The notes beneath the pieces are model-generated. The model was not told the DNA's origin, searched no databases, and was given only the letters and a program-made list of their open reading frames with translations. The position numbers and the translations under genes are program-made. A DNA stretch of 64,000 bases, from assembly GCF_000471905.2 (NCBI RefSeq), contig NW_006498549.1, positions 2,251,448-2,315,447 of the forward strand, written 5' to 3'. Of this stretch, positions 33,196 to 44,619 are shown in pieces (the first letter of the stretch is position 1; the number at the start of each line of letters is the position of its first letter). Origin of the DNA: Amborella trichopoda (taxonomy: Eukaryota > Streptophyta > Magnoliopsida > Amborellales > Amborellaceae).

Positions 33196-33576
33196 CATGA
33201 GCCCACATCACGGTCTGTGTTGCAAGGCCTTAAACTGCATAGCCTCGGTCCGTGCTGCAAGACCCTACATTGCATAGCCTTGGTCAGTGCTACAAGACCC
33301 TAAACTGCATAGCCTCGGTCTATGCTGTAAGACCCTAAAGTACATACCCTCAGTCCATGCTTGAAGACCGTAAACTGCATAGCCTCAATTCGTGATGCAA
33401 GACCCTAAACTGTACATCCTCGATCCTAACCGCATGACCTTTAACTGCACGATAATGGTCCAAACTATATGACATTAAACTATAGTACACATCCTGACCC
33501 CATGATGTTAAACAACATCCCACAATAATCCAAGCTACACGACCTTAAACCTGCATGACAACAGTCCAAGCTATAT
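33196..33576 (+). repeat. 35-bp minisatellite, about 11 units
   Basis: The unit is CGGTCCGTGCTGCAAGACCCTAAACTGCATAGCCT-like. Unit starts at 33211, 33246, 33281, 33316, 33351, 33386, 33421 and 33456 are spaced exactly 35 bp apart; the last three units (to 33576) are more diverged (34-37 bp). The array sits directly after the gag fragment and ends at the minus-strand LTR. Confidence 0.92.
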
Positions 33577-35582
33577 TGGTCGGACCTGGTTCTCGGGGGG
33601 CCGGGGGAGAACCCTCTCATGGACAACCGTGGAGTCTCTCACGTGAGGAGGTGAGGGTGCGCACCGGTGAGGGTTGTGTGCAGGCGCGCAGGGCACCAGT
33701 TGGCGGATAGGTACCAACAATGAGAGAGATTTTTTAAGGTGGGGGGAAGGTGCCTTGGGGGGCCCGCCTCACCGCTTGGGGTTCGGGGGACACGTCCGGG
33801 TAGTCAGCCCTCTTAGAATAGTCACGAAGCCCTCCAGCTATGTGCCAGTGTAGTTTGGACAAGGATTTTCTTTAGGCTCGCAACCTCTCTACTCTTTCTC
33901 TATCACTTGGGACTGGTATGGGATTCGGCTGTCCCTCCTTATGGTTGTCCTCTCGTGGGGTTTGGCTGGCCGATAAAGGGATACGAGGGAACTCAAGGGT
34001 TAAGGTCCATGGGTTAGCTCGTATCTCCGCGCCTGTCGTAGGAGAGGGTTACCGCACGAGGGGAGATGCTACGTTGCATAAGGGGGGGAGAGAGAGAGTG
34101 GTTGCGGTGTGACTCGATTTAGGAGAGAGGAAGGGGAAGTCCGTGCACTCGAAGGAGTTTAAGACCTGTGCGCTCAGGGGTATTTTCTCTCCCTCAAATT
34201 TTTTTCTCTCCTCTCGATGGAACTAAGGACTCAGAAGAAAATGACAAGAGAATAATGCCCTTGTTTTATAATCGGTAAATACCCTGCCAAGAGTTTTTCC
34301 AGCCTCCCTTTTCACAAGTGACTTAAGCTTGCTTATATAAAGGATTCACCAAACAGGGGTGAACGCTAAAAAACAAAGCTTAATTACAATTTAAGAAATT
34401 AGGAATAAATCTTGAAATTAGGTGCAATGACCAAAATTTCCCTGAGATCTTTTCAGCTAATGACGAAGTTGTCCCTGCATGCAGGTTATTCTGCCATGAC
34501 CTGATCTTGGTAGCTTTTTCTGCAACTTGCAAAGATGGTTCGAATTATTTGTCAACATACCTTCAATGTCCTTGCAACTCTGAGGATTTTGATGCCCTTA
34601 AGTCGTGCTGGGGTCGCCTTTTCCCATGGGGTGGAAGCCCGACCAGATTTCTAGTCTTTGTTCGTCAATGCACCTCGACCTGCAATGTTCTGGCTCCTGG
34701 TTCTTCTTACAAATGTTAGAGGATGCAGCTGCAGTGATTTTGCAGTTGCAGTGAGTTTGGATCAAGTTTGGGTTGATTTGGTTTCGGTTTGCGTTTTTGC
34801 CTAATTTTGGAGGTCGCCTGAAAGAGGGATTCCAAGAACTGGGTGGATTTACTTCTTCTGTGACCTGAGGACTTGCATCCATTGGACCTTGGATTAAATG
34901 TAAGAGTTATAGTAGTTCATAAATCTTTGCGAGGTGGTTGCATTGAACTCATCCCCATGGTGATCCGATGCTTGGATGTCGAACTATGCTTCACTTGATT
35001 TGAGGCTTCTTGTTCTTAAACCTTAGTTTTTATGGTTTTACGGGCACCTCCTTTCCAGGATAACTTTGACTCTAGGTCTTGCAACAGTGCATGACTTAGG
35101 TCAAAATGACCAGGCTGGTATGATCTAGAACATATCTGGATCTGGGCCCTTCCTTGTTTCAGTGGAAGGTGTCATGGTTCCTTGAAGCTGCTCTCGAAAC
35201 ACGATGTCACAGTCTCCATGTTTGAGGACTGATTTGGTGAACCTGCACCGTGCTAGTGTGAAACCTGATTGGTGCTAGGTCGCATGGGCGTAGACCCCTT
35301 TGGGTGGTCCGATTGAGCCCAAACTTTGCCCCCGGGAGTTTTTCACCATTTTAAGTGTGATGGAGCTGGTCTAACATAGTTTTGAAGCAGCTAGCATAGG
35401 TCTTCCGTTGTAAGGTTCTTCCTTTGTGCGATGGCATCGTACCCAAGTCATATGGCTCGAGGCTTTATTTTACGGTACAACTTTAGCCTGCCATTATCTT
35501 GTGTACCCGCAAGGCTAGGCTGTTACCGACTCTCTCCTTATTCACTTAGGAGATGTTAGTACAAAAAATATGACGTACAACA
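33577..35582 (-). mobile_element. Complete Tat-related LTR, minus strand (solo or orphan)
   Basis: The reverse complement starts TGTTGTACGTCATATTTTTTG at 35582, has TTTATATAAGC near 34340, a pyrimidine-rich leader, and the block GGAGGGCTTCGTGAC...TCTAAGAGGGC...CTCTCTCATTGTTGG, which matches the ends of the plus-strand LTRs at 38.1 and 51.0 kb. It ends GGTCCGACCA at 33577. Length is about 2.0 kb. Neither flank shows a convincing target duplication, and no PBS follows on the minus strand. Confidence 0.58.
34333..34340 (-). promoter_or_regulatory. TATA box of the minus-strand LTR
   Basis: TTATATAA is palindromic, so it reads on both strands; orientation comes from the LTR homology. Minus-strand context is CCTTTATATAAGCAAGC. 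Confidence 0.5.
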
Positions 35583-36154
35583 GCTTGTCACGATGTACAT
35601 GATGAATGGTCAGGTTTCTCACACAAAGCCAATAAAATGACTGTAAATTTCATCGTCGAAATTCTAGATTTCGGCCATAACCCAAAAGTTGTGAAATCTT
35701 CGTCCGAGCACGAAATGGAGCTGTGTTTGTTGCCATGCAATCGTGACAACCTGCTAAGTGTGATCCAGTTAAGAAATCAAGAAGAAACATCAAGGAACAA
35801 GCATATTATCGATCCGAAGTTTTCAAGATTCATCCAAATTTCAAGTCGCATGATCGTGGGTTAAAAACAAGATCCATGGCTCGACGTTGGTATCAATCAA
35901 TCGCCATGCTGATCCCTACAAGAAAACAATCATCTTTCCGTCAAATGAGCACCAGAGCAACCCTGGATCATCCACAAAAGACCACGTATGTTCTGAGGCA
36001 GCAACAGGGACTGTTTTGGAATTCTATAATATGTTAGGTAGGGGCAAAACAATCATTTTGTATGCATTTTTAGAATTTATTTTAATTCAATTAAATCGTA
36101 GTTATCATCAATTGAAATAGTTTTTGGGCATCCACCCATGTTTGGGCCCAATTC

Positions 36155-36162
36155 TATAAATA
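36155..36162 (+). promoter_or_regulatory. LTR TATA box
   Basis: ATTCTATAAATACATT is conserved at 48781-48788 in the other copy. Confidence 0.75.
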
Positions 36163-36222
36163 CATTCTAAACCTAATTGTAAAGGATTCTTCCCTGATTC
36201 CCCCTTAGGCATTCAATTGATC

Positions 36223-36228
36223 AATAAA
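36223..36228 (+). terminator. LTR poly(A) signal
   Basis: ATTGATCAATAAAGTTCATG is conserved at 48856-48861. The same short TATA to AATAAA distance is kept in both copies. Confidence 0.7.
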
Positions 36229-36439
36229 GTTCATGTCTCTTCTTTGAATTCATGGGTGTGTCTTAGAGTGAAAGAGGAGAGAGAAGAAAAGGGTTGGTAT
36301 CTTTTAGTAAGGTAATTTTCTCTCTTCCCCTCTTGTCTCTATCTCTTTCTCGCTCCTCACATCTCTATCTGTTTCTCTCTCCATTTTTCTCTCTCTTGCT
36401 TCCTCTCTCTTTCCTTTCTTCTTCTTTTCTCGGCTTTTC

Positions 36440-37625
36440 TCTCTTCTTCTTGGTGAACACGCACGGCTGTGGTCCTTTTCTTTCTCTAACCCATACGGAT
36501 ATGACAACACTGTGTGTATCCCATTCTCTCTTTTTCTTCTTCTTCTCTTTCCTCTTCTTCTCGATCTTTCTCTCCATTTGCTCTGACTAAATGTGTATAG
36601 TGATGGAAGCACCGAGCTTGAACCTCTCTCTATTTGACTTTCTCTATCTCACACACACGGCGATGGCAACACCGTGTGCATTTTCTTCTCTCTCTTCTTC
36701 TTCTTCCTCTTCTCTTTCTTTCTTTAATCTCTCTCTGCTCTTTCTTTCTCTCTGTCTCTCTCTGTTTGAATATGAACGACGATGGCAATGCCGTGCACAA
36801 ATCTCTTTTTCTGTTTTCTTCTCTCTCTGACACCCACGACGGTGGCAGCGTTGTGCATACCTCTTTCCTTATTCTTCTTTTCCCTTTCCTAATCTCTTTC
36901 TCTCTCTTTCCTTCTTTCTTCTCCGGCTCTTTCCCAATTTCTCTCATCACTTTCCTTTGCCCTCTCTTCTTTCCTTTCTTCTCTTTCTACTTTCCTTTCC
37001 TCTGCCTCTTTCATAAAATCCTCTTTCCTCCTCTGTCTTTCTTACCTTCACTCTGATTTCTTTTCTCTCTCCCTTCCAGTCGTGCACGACGATGCTCATC
37101 TCCTGGTAGACGTTCTCAGCCTTTCGTTGTCTTTTGGAAATATGCGTAGTGAGCAGGGCCTTAACCCAAGTAGCGAGTCGGGCCTCTATCCAAATTTCCC
37201 CTTTCTCATGTGGTGCATGGCAATGCTCATCACTGTGCATGACATTCATTTCTCCTTCCTATCTCTCTCTCTATCATGGACGGTGGAAGTCCATTGCCCT
37301 CCATGTTCTTTCTCTCTCCTCTTTCCTCTGCCATGAACGGTGAAAGGCCATCGTTGTCCATGTCTTTCTCTCGCATCTTATCTCGATTATGGAAAGTACA
37401 AGTCCACCGTTGTCCATGTACTTTCTCTCTCCTCTTTCTTTATCATGGATGGTAAATGTCTATCACCGTCCATACTTTTCTCTCTCTTCTTTCTCTCTTA
37501 TTCTCTCTTCTTTTTTCCCTTTGCTATTCTTTCTCTCTCTTCTCTTATCTCTTTTTTTCTCTCTTCTTTCTCTCTCTTATTATCTCTCTTCTTTCTCTTT
37601 CTTCTTCTTCTCCCTCTCTCATGTG
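36440..37625 (+). repeat. Hairpin/polypyrimidine array (array Y2)
   Basis: At least ten imperfect palindromes with ACGG...CCGT or GACGG...CCGTC-type arms (such as GCGATGGCAACACCG framed by CACACGG and CGTGTG at about 36655-36690) are separated by TCTTCTCTCTTTC tracts of 20-120 bp. The first units have ...CACGG...CCGTG... arms; later units (37270-37470) switch to CATGGAC...GTCCATG arms. Frames through the array are runs of Leu, Ser and Phe and are artefacts. Confidence 0.85.
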
Positions 37626-38339
37626 ACTTAGGGACAAGTTTAGCACCGTCACGGTAGTCTCTTCGTTAAGCAGTATTACCGTTGTGTTGGTCTAAGTTAT
37701 TGTGCCGATCTTGCTGCCACGTTGAACTAGACGTTGTGCTAGGCTGGTCGATGTTGGTGTTCTGTTGTCGAGTAGTATTGCAGCTGTGTTGGTCCGTGTT
37801 ATCGTGCCTGTCTTGTTACCATGTAAGGTCAATCATTATGCCAATCTAGCCACTTTTTAGGATAGTCACCTGGTCAAATGTCTCTTTCTTTTCTTTTCTT
37901 CTCTCATTTTCCTTCTCCCAACCCTCATCTCATCATTTCTTTTCTTTTCTCCTTTGAATGTGCACACCTGTGTACATTCACCCAAAGACATGGCGGGCCT
38001 CGGCCCACTTGTCTGGTAAAATTAACCATGTGTGTGTGATTGCAGAAACAAGAGAATACAGGCCAAGGGATGTGATTCTGAACCAGTTGTAGAATTGGGG
38101 GGCTTTCTTCATGATCTAAGAGGGCGCCCTAGCGAGCCAGCCCGAGCAAGTCCCGAACCCACCTTAAATTCCTCTCTCATCGGTTGGTATACTTACCCTT
38201 GCTCTTGAGCAAGGTTCTTGAGAGAGTGATGTTAAAGTCCCAAGTTCCCTCGAAACCCGAGACGCCTACTGCCAGATCATCCAGATCTGAAGGGCGAGAT
38301 CGAGGCACCTAACCAGCCACGAGAGTGGTTTTCACCTAG

Positions 38340-38610
38340 TCCTTTCATTGAGGCATTTTACTCGTGATTTCAAGATCATGTTCGCCCTTGTGATTTTCAT
38401 TTTTACTCATGGCGCCCTTACGATTTTCGTCATGCCCGATTTTCCTCATTTCAGGACTCTTTTACTCATGGCTTTGTGGCCATGCCCGCCTATCTTTTTT
38501 ACTCACGGTGACCTTACATGTTTTTACTATGCCCATTTTTTTTATTTTTGAGCGATTTTACCCATAGCCTTGGTGGCTATGTCCGCCTGAAGCTATTTTT
38601 CTTTTACTCA
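38340..38610 (+). repeat. CATGGC...GGCCATG hairpin repeats
   Basis: Four to five units of about 60-75 bp occur, each with TTTTACTCATGGC...GGC(C/T)ATGCCCGCC. Examples are CTCATGGCTTTGTGGCCATG (about 38464) and CCATAGCCTTGGTGGCTATG (about 38562). Confidence 0.7.
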
Positions 38611-38689
38611 CGATGGTATCCATCAAACCGGCTTCTCTTTTTATTTTTTATTTTTTTTAGGGGAACACTAGAATGATGAACCTTGCGGA

Positions 38690-39000
38690 TGTACCATGGA
38701 GGTCCAATTGGGTCGTCTGTTGATGTGGCAAAGGCGAGGAGTGTGTCCGTGCAGGGTAGTGTTGATGCCCTGGGGGTGAGCTTAATACCCAAGCGGGATG
38801 TGTCCGCGCAGGGATGGTGACCCAAGAGGGATGTGTCCACGCAGGGTAGAGTGTTAATGCCTAGTGGGGGGGGGGGGGGGGGGGTTGACCAAAGCGGGAT
38901 GTGTCCACACAGGGTGGAGAGTTGATCCCCACAGGGGGACTTGCGACCCAGGCGGGGCATGTTCACGCAGAGTAGAGAGTTGATGCCCATGAGGGATGGC
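38690..39000 (+). repeat. GCGGGATGTGTCC minisatellite
   Basis: Five units carry the core GGGATGTGTCCACGCAGGGT, with spacing varying from 33 to about 60 bp because of the insert between cores. The G19 homopolymer interrupts one unit. Confidence 0.82.
38866..38884. repeat. G19 homopolymer
   Basis: This is an uninterrupted run of 19 G between TGCCTAGT and TTGACC. It could be partly an assembly or sequencing artefact. Confidence 0.9.
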
Positions 39001-41199
39001 TTGTCTTGAAGATGACACACGGCTGACAAAGCGTCTGATGATTGGCGTTAGGTCAGAGAGAGAGTGACACTTGGACGATGGGGCGGTGGAAGAGATCCAG
39101 CATGTGATATGTCGATGATGTTTTATTTGTGGCGAGGCGGCAGAAGATTTTTTTGTGATGACAACATGGAGGTGAGGTGCCATAAGGTGTAAATGTTCGT
39201 AGAACGAGATGCCACCGTAATGACATGTGTCAATGTGGTTGGACGACGTGCTGCTCGAGAAGTGGTGAGCTTTAATGATGGGCCTATGGATGCTATAAAA
39301 GAGCCTAGGCCAGAGAACATGAAGGCAGCGCTTTCGCTTTGTCTCTGTAAAGTCCCTTGTCTACAAATCCTATTGGTGGAGGACACGCAAAAACTTTTCT
39401 TTTTTCTGTGCTTCATTGGGAGGGCCAGATCTTATGTTGCGGCCGGCTGTCAGGTCCCAGCTTTTGGGGTGCGTCTGAGCGTTAGGCGTCTGAGTGAAGA
39501 TGTTCGACCTAGCGGAAGGCGGCAGTGGATCCGTGCTGGATGGCGGGCATGTGGCTTCAGGGCCCCTCTATTTGTACAGAATCCATGTCATTCGGTCCAC
39601 GACCGTGTAGAAGATGTGTAGGGTCAGCCACCCTGAATCCCATCATACCTCTTCAAATATGATGGTAAATTGCAGGGGGGGTGGCTGGCCAGTGATCCTT
39701 TTGGTGCTGGCCGACCGATTGGGGGATCGGGTAGGCTTGGTGGTTCGGTGCTTGGGCGAACTGTTGGTACATGGAGCAGGGCCGTTGTTGCTGCTCGAGT
39801 AACCAACATCTGGCTGCTCACCCCTACTGAAGGGGCAGGAGAAAGAGGAGGTGCTCTTTGGTTTTCTTCAAGGCTTGCTTGAAGAATTGGACACAACCTC
39901 TTCGAAGGCACCACCACTGTGAGAAGGCAATGGAGCATTTGAAGGGAATAGGCTTACTTCAGAACGGATGTACTTTTTTGTGTTGAAGTTACATATTTTT
40001 TTGTAATGACAAACATGTAGTCCTTCTTTTTTTTTTCATGACATAAAATCTTCCTTCGTGTTGAATTCTCTTTCTCTACCTTGTGCACCTTCTTTGCTCA
40101 TGGTTTGCTTCGCCTTGTTTTTTCTTGGTTCAGTTCATATCCCTACTGATGGTGAGGATAAGAAATGGTGCATAGGGTGCCCGTTGTGCCGGTGGGGCAG
40201 CTATCGCTTGTTTTCACTTGGTGGTTGGGACGCGCTTGCGGGTTTTCATCCCAACCCTTGGGGTATGCGTCATTTTAGATTTTCACAAGGACCCTGCAAT
40301 TTTTTTTTTTTTGAGGACCATGGAGGGTCCTGTGTGTGCGGGAGGGACAAGGGGTGGAGTTTGTTTTCCCTTAGGGTGTGGTGTTGTGCGAGTTTGCATC
40401 GAGCTTTTGAGTGGGTCTAGGATTTGTACGGGCCAAGAGGGGAAGGGTCGTGTACCTGAGCAGCGTTCTGACGGTGGTAAGTGCGTCATCTTCGATGAAC
40501 CGCATCACACATGCAGAGCAGTAAATGCTGCATGCCGAATGAGAGGGTTACATGTCGAAATTTCCAGCGAGTTGGTGGACATACAGGGTGAGATCGCCTC
40601 CCTGCAAGTCTACATAACAGATTTGAGAGTTGGCCGACATCAAAACAGGGCAGTGATGGCCGTAAGGTCTCACTGGCTAGTGCGCGTGGGATCCGATGTG
40701 GATGAGCTCCTTAGTTCGACCGTGAGAGTTACAAAGAGTGTTTCTCTTTGAAGAGCAAAAGCAAGCAGCGCTAGAAGATGCACAGGTTCTAAGGGTGAAG
40801 ATGCGCGATGCACTTGACTTCTTATGAAGGTCTTTCTTTTTTTTGTCTACGGGTTTTAGATGCCCACCAAAGTTTTGTAACCTCCTTGTATGTGAATAAG
40901 ATGGCCATTTTTTCTTTTCTTATTCTTGATGCTCAATCTATCAAGGTTTTGCTTTCGCGCTCTTGCTTTGAATGTTGTCTCTGCCTTAAAGGAAACAAGG
41001 GGACGAACCCAAAATCCTAGTGGGAAGGCATTTGAGTATCCTCATGTTTGTTGTGAAAAACCGGTAGGGTTTTCGTTCCTGACATTTGCATTTTATTTTT
41101 ATTTTTTGTTGAGGAGGTAGTTTTAAAGTCATACCGTTGTGACTATAGGGAGGCGAGTTTAGAGTCTTTCCTTGGAGACCATGAATAGAGTGTGTTTTT

Positions 41200-41939
41200 T
41201 CAGCCTCTTGCCCTTGTAGGGTGTACCGCGGATGGTCCATGCAGTAATGTATTGACTTCCCTCGACGAAGAGAATTTGCCTCGGGATGAAGTCATACAAG
41301 GTAGGGAAAGGGTGAGAGGATGGCACCTCAACAGGGCATCGACGGGACTTGAAGTTGTAGGTCTAGGCCATTGGGATTTTTCGATTTTCCCACCTTTCTT
41401 TAAGCACCCAAGGCTCTTGAGCTCGGGGTGCGAGCACCATATTTTCCTGGCGAGCCGCCTCCCTTCCAATGTTCTTCACCTTTTTTGTGACCATGGTACA
41501 CCTCCCATGGTGCGGGCACCTATGCTGGGGTCTATGAAGTGGACGTTTCAAGAGTTCTTGGGGCTGGGCTTCGAACCCGCTCTGCCCCCTGATGAGATTG
41601 GGGCCCTTCGTCAGGAGTTCTGTCCATGAGCAAAGGCTTCCTACCGATTAGGACTATCCAGCTGCCTTGTAGGTATCCTTGGAGGATGGATATGAACCCG
41701 TGGTAGTGGCATAAGTCCTACTCGCTCCTCTGATGTTAGCGGCACCAAAGGCCTCGGCCTTTATCGGTAGTTCGCCCCTGTTTCTTTGGGGTGCAGGGTA
41801 CTATCATCTCGTGCTGCACCAATATGTCAAAGAGGGCAGAAAACCAGAGGGTAAAATTCGATCTTTGGGATCTCATCCTCTGACTCCTCTTGAAGTGTTA
41901 CCATATGGGAGGATTCGAGGGCTTCCAAATCAGTCTTGA
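41200..41939 (-). pseudogene. Post-zinc-finger gag tail (minus strand), broken
   Basis: On the minus strand this follows the zinc finger with coding-like patches, for example LEDLKTDLEALE near 41930 and a 89-codon open frame at 41469-41200 (MEGRRLARKIWCSHPEL...). No protease or RT motif is seen before the sequence becomes unassigned at about 41190. It is probably the gag C-terminus or linker. Confidence 0.45.
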
Positions 41940-42960
41940 GGTCCTCTAGGATGATTTTCCCCTTCTAGATTACGGCCCCAATGTGGTCTTTCAGCTAAAT
42001 GCAGTCTTGCACTGGATGGCCTAACATCTAGTGGTAAGAGCAGTAGTTGGTGTGATTGACCCATTCTGCCTGATCTGACCGCTTGCTGAGGGGAAGGACC
42101 ACCATGTCTTGCTCAATTAGCATCCTAAGGAGGGTTGGCACCCATGCCATGTTGAAGCTGTACTGCCGACTGAGTTTTCGCTTGAACTCCTCGGTCCTGT
42201 GGTAGCTTTGTGGAGGAGGCACCCTATTATAAGCTTGTTTTTTGGATAGCTGTTGTTGCACTGCCTCTTGAATCCTTGGCTGTAGGCCTCAAGAAGTATC
42301 TAATGTCAGCATGGGAGCCACATTGGGCCCAGGTTGGGAGGTGGTTGTGACCGCCGTGCTGATCAGGTTTCTTGATTGACCAGCGTGAGGGTTGGCTTTG
42401 TCGCTTCGAGCTTGCCCTCCCCCACCTCCATGATGTTTTAGCAAGGTTTCGATCTTAACCACTTTAGTAATCATTTCGGACAGAGAGACTAGGTTGGAGG
42501 CTTCAACATGTAAGTATTCCTTAAACATGTTTGGACGGCCTCAATGTCCCTCATGGAGCTGCTTTGCCACATCGTGAGACCTCTCCATCTTTGGATGTAT
42601 TGACCCACGGACTCGTCAAGGTTTTAGGCCATAGTGAGGAGCTCTATAGCCTGAACATCTGGCTTTTCTTCATAGAAGCGTTTATAGAATAGCTGCTCCA
42701 TCTCTCGTCAGGAGTGGGCTAAGTTAGGCTGCAGGCGGGGGTACCATTTGAAGGTAGGCCCAACCAAAGTCTCTATAAATTGCCAGAGTAGAAGTCTGGG
42801 GTCTGAGGTTGAATCTTGGCACGCAGATATGAAGTGAACCACATGCTGGCGAGGTGAACCCATGCCATCGAAGGTTGGCAGCCTCCCCTTTTGGTACCCA
42901 ACAGGAAAGGTGACCTGATCAATAGAAGGTGGGTAAGGCTTCTCGTACGAAACACCTCCT
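41940..42960 (-). pseudogene. Gag core and zinc finger of a Tat-type element, minus strand, broken
   Basis: From 42955 on the minus strand: YPPSIDQVTFPVGYQKG, then PTFDGMGSPRQHVVHF, FIETLVGPTFKWYPRLQP, and after stops YIQRWRGLTMW, then (42528-42289) YLHVEASNLVSLSEMITKVVKIETL. The finger region reads NYCSYH, stop, MLGHPVQDC (about 42055-42005). The same blocks in the same order occur in the plus-strand gag at 55.2-56.2 kb, so this is a second member of that family. At least four stops or frame changes are present. Confidence 0.85.
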
Positions 42961-44340
42961 TATGTTTTTAACACCCACAAGTATTGGATGCTTTCGTTGA
43001 TAATCTGCTGCACGTCCTTCTGCGTAAACATGAGAGAGCCGCTTGAGGGGCTACATAAGAATGGACCTCAAAGGAGGTAGGAGGGAGTGGAGGCCTCGGT
43101 GTTTGAGCCGTAGGGGTTTGCTGTGGTCTATCCTCTTCTCCGAGTGGCGGCTGAAGGGGAGAGTTCATCTCTTGATGGGAAGAGACTGTGGGCAGAGAGT
43201 CTTCAAGCCCTTTGAGCCTATCCAAGATGTTGTTTAGGAAAATCTAGAAACAGGCTATCGGGTTTTCAGGTTCTTCTGCATCATGGTTCACTGCCATTAC
43301 CTCGAATGGCTGGTCCGAGTCGAGTAATTCAGTGGGAGGAGCGACCCTAGTCTTTTTTGCGCTATGGTCGGGCACTCCGAGTAGCATGGGTTGGGCTTTC
43401 CCCATCTGAGCCCTAGATTGTTTTACGGCTCGTGTGAGTACGGGCTCCGGATGACCTCGAGGTTGGGCTACTGTCGAGCCTGATGCTTGAAGGCCTTGGG
43501 GTCCTGGCTCACCATGGAAGGGCGTGTGACAATCTAAGGGTCATGTCCTTTCAACTGGCACTTGACGGCCTTGGGGCAACGGTTCGGGCAAAGCAGGTTC
43601 GCTTTTGTGCGTCTCAACAACATTGGAGTGGGCCATGTCGTTGATCTCGGGTTCCTCCGTGTCTTATAAGGAGTGGATCCAGTTTTGCTTCGATATGTCT
43701 TTTGTGATAGAAGACTCTACTTTTTGTGGGAGGGACGAGACTTCCATCCCCCTTGCCTGCTTGATCCGTAGGTTCCGGTAGATCCTTCCTCAAAATTCGA
43801 TGTGATTCCAGTCTTCTTTTTGGTAGGCTCATTCGGTTGATGCGTGGGTGAACTTGATCAGCTCGAGCAAAGTGTGATGCTCGGGAAAGAGGGAGTTTGG
43901 AGGCAACACTGGTGGCTGAGGACCTTTTGAAGGAGAGGCAGGCCGACGGGTCATCGCTGATGGCATCTTCCAATCTCGCACCCAGCGGCACGGGCTTGTT
44001 CGCATGTGCAGGGGAGGAGGAGTGGAGAGAATGGTGCTCGGAGGATCATCGACAACTAGGCGGTCTCCTCGAGCATCATTAGAAAGGGAATAAGACGAAT
44101 AGGATGGGAAAAATTCTTTGAGAACCATGTTGTGAGCTCCTCGGAAGAAGTCGGTGGAGCGGTGGACACTCGTCCCTCGTTGCAGCCAGCGACATCTTTT
44201 GACCTGCATGTGTGTGTGCGATCCATGGTGGTTTTCGGGGCGACCGCGGGGCCAACCCTCTGTGGGGTGAGGGGAGGGGTACTCGTGGTACCCTCCCGTT
44301 TAGTTGGTGAGGCCTTAAGCCATCGAGCATTAATGTGCAT
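42961..44340 (-). pseudogene. Gag leader region (minus strand), broken
   Basis: On the minus strand, several overlapping frames of 80-126 codons (44340-44056, 44209-43829, 43991-43614, 43225-42968) are rich in Pro, Ser, Arg and Thr and lead into the gag core. None holds a recognised domain. It is inferred to be the N-terminal part of the same gag, broken by frameshifts. No LTR or PBS was identified to its right. Confidence 0.45.
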
Positions 44341-44619
44341 TCATTTATGGGGCTTTCGATCGTCTCGATGCCCTTGTGTTTGTCAGGCTTCGGCCTTTGA
44401 GCTACCTCGAGCTATAGAGTTAATATGCATGGTGCGGGTGGCATCAAAACCACCCGGGTTGCGTCCGGGTAGGAAGAGAACCGAAACGGTTTGGGAGACC
44501 TTATTTTATTAAAACATTCTCTCTCTTACCTAACGAACTTATTTACCTTATTTTAGTCAAAACTCTCTCTCTATCTTTTAACCGATTTATCTCTCTTTTT
44601 TTTCTTTTTATTTGCTTTA

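Larger units (their letters stand above)
35583..38315 (+). mobile_element. Tat-type LTR (family Y), plus strand, 5'-truncated
   Basis: It aligns throughout with 48215-51157. In order it holds U3 sequence, TATA box (36155-36162), AATAAA (36223-36228), the hairpin/polypyrimidine leader (36300-37620) and the end block GAGATCGAGGCACCTAACCA (ends 38315). Compared with the other copy, the first ~650 bp of the LTR are missing; the minus-strand LTR abuts here. No PBS follows the end, so no intact element is attached. Confidence 0.82.
38316..41199. other. Unassigned repeat-rich stretch
   Basis: I recognise no gene. It contains TTTTACTCATGGC/GGCCATG hairpin repeats (38340-38610), a minisatellite with a G19 run (38690-39000) and a TATA-like TATAAAAG (39294-39301, followed by a GAGCCTAGG leader) that could belong to another LTR. 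Open frames at 40058-40420 and 40218-40751 (120 and 177 codons) have no recognisable domain. It lies where pol of the minus-strand gag element (41.2-44.3 kb) would be expected, but no pol motif is visible on either strand. Confidence 0.5.

Noticed and set aside
33196..33576. CRISPR-like regular spacing of repeats
   Set aside because: The unit is a simple 35-bp tandem repeat without unique spacers, in a eukaryotic repeat region.
34333..34340. TATA box on the plus strand as a host gene promoter
   Set aside because: The motif is palindromic, and the flanks match an LTR on the minus strand.
40218..40751. 177-codon frame as a possible host gene
   Set aside because: No recognisable domain, no splice or promoter support, and it lies inside a repeat-rich region; kept only as part of an unassigned stretch.
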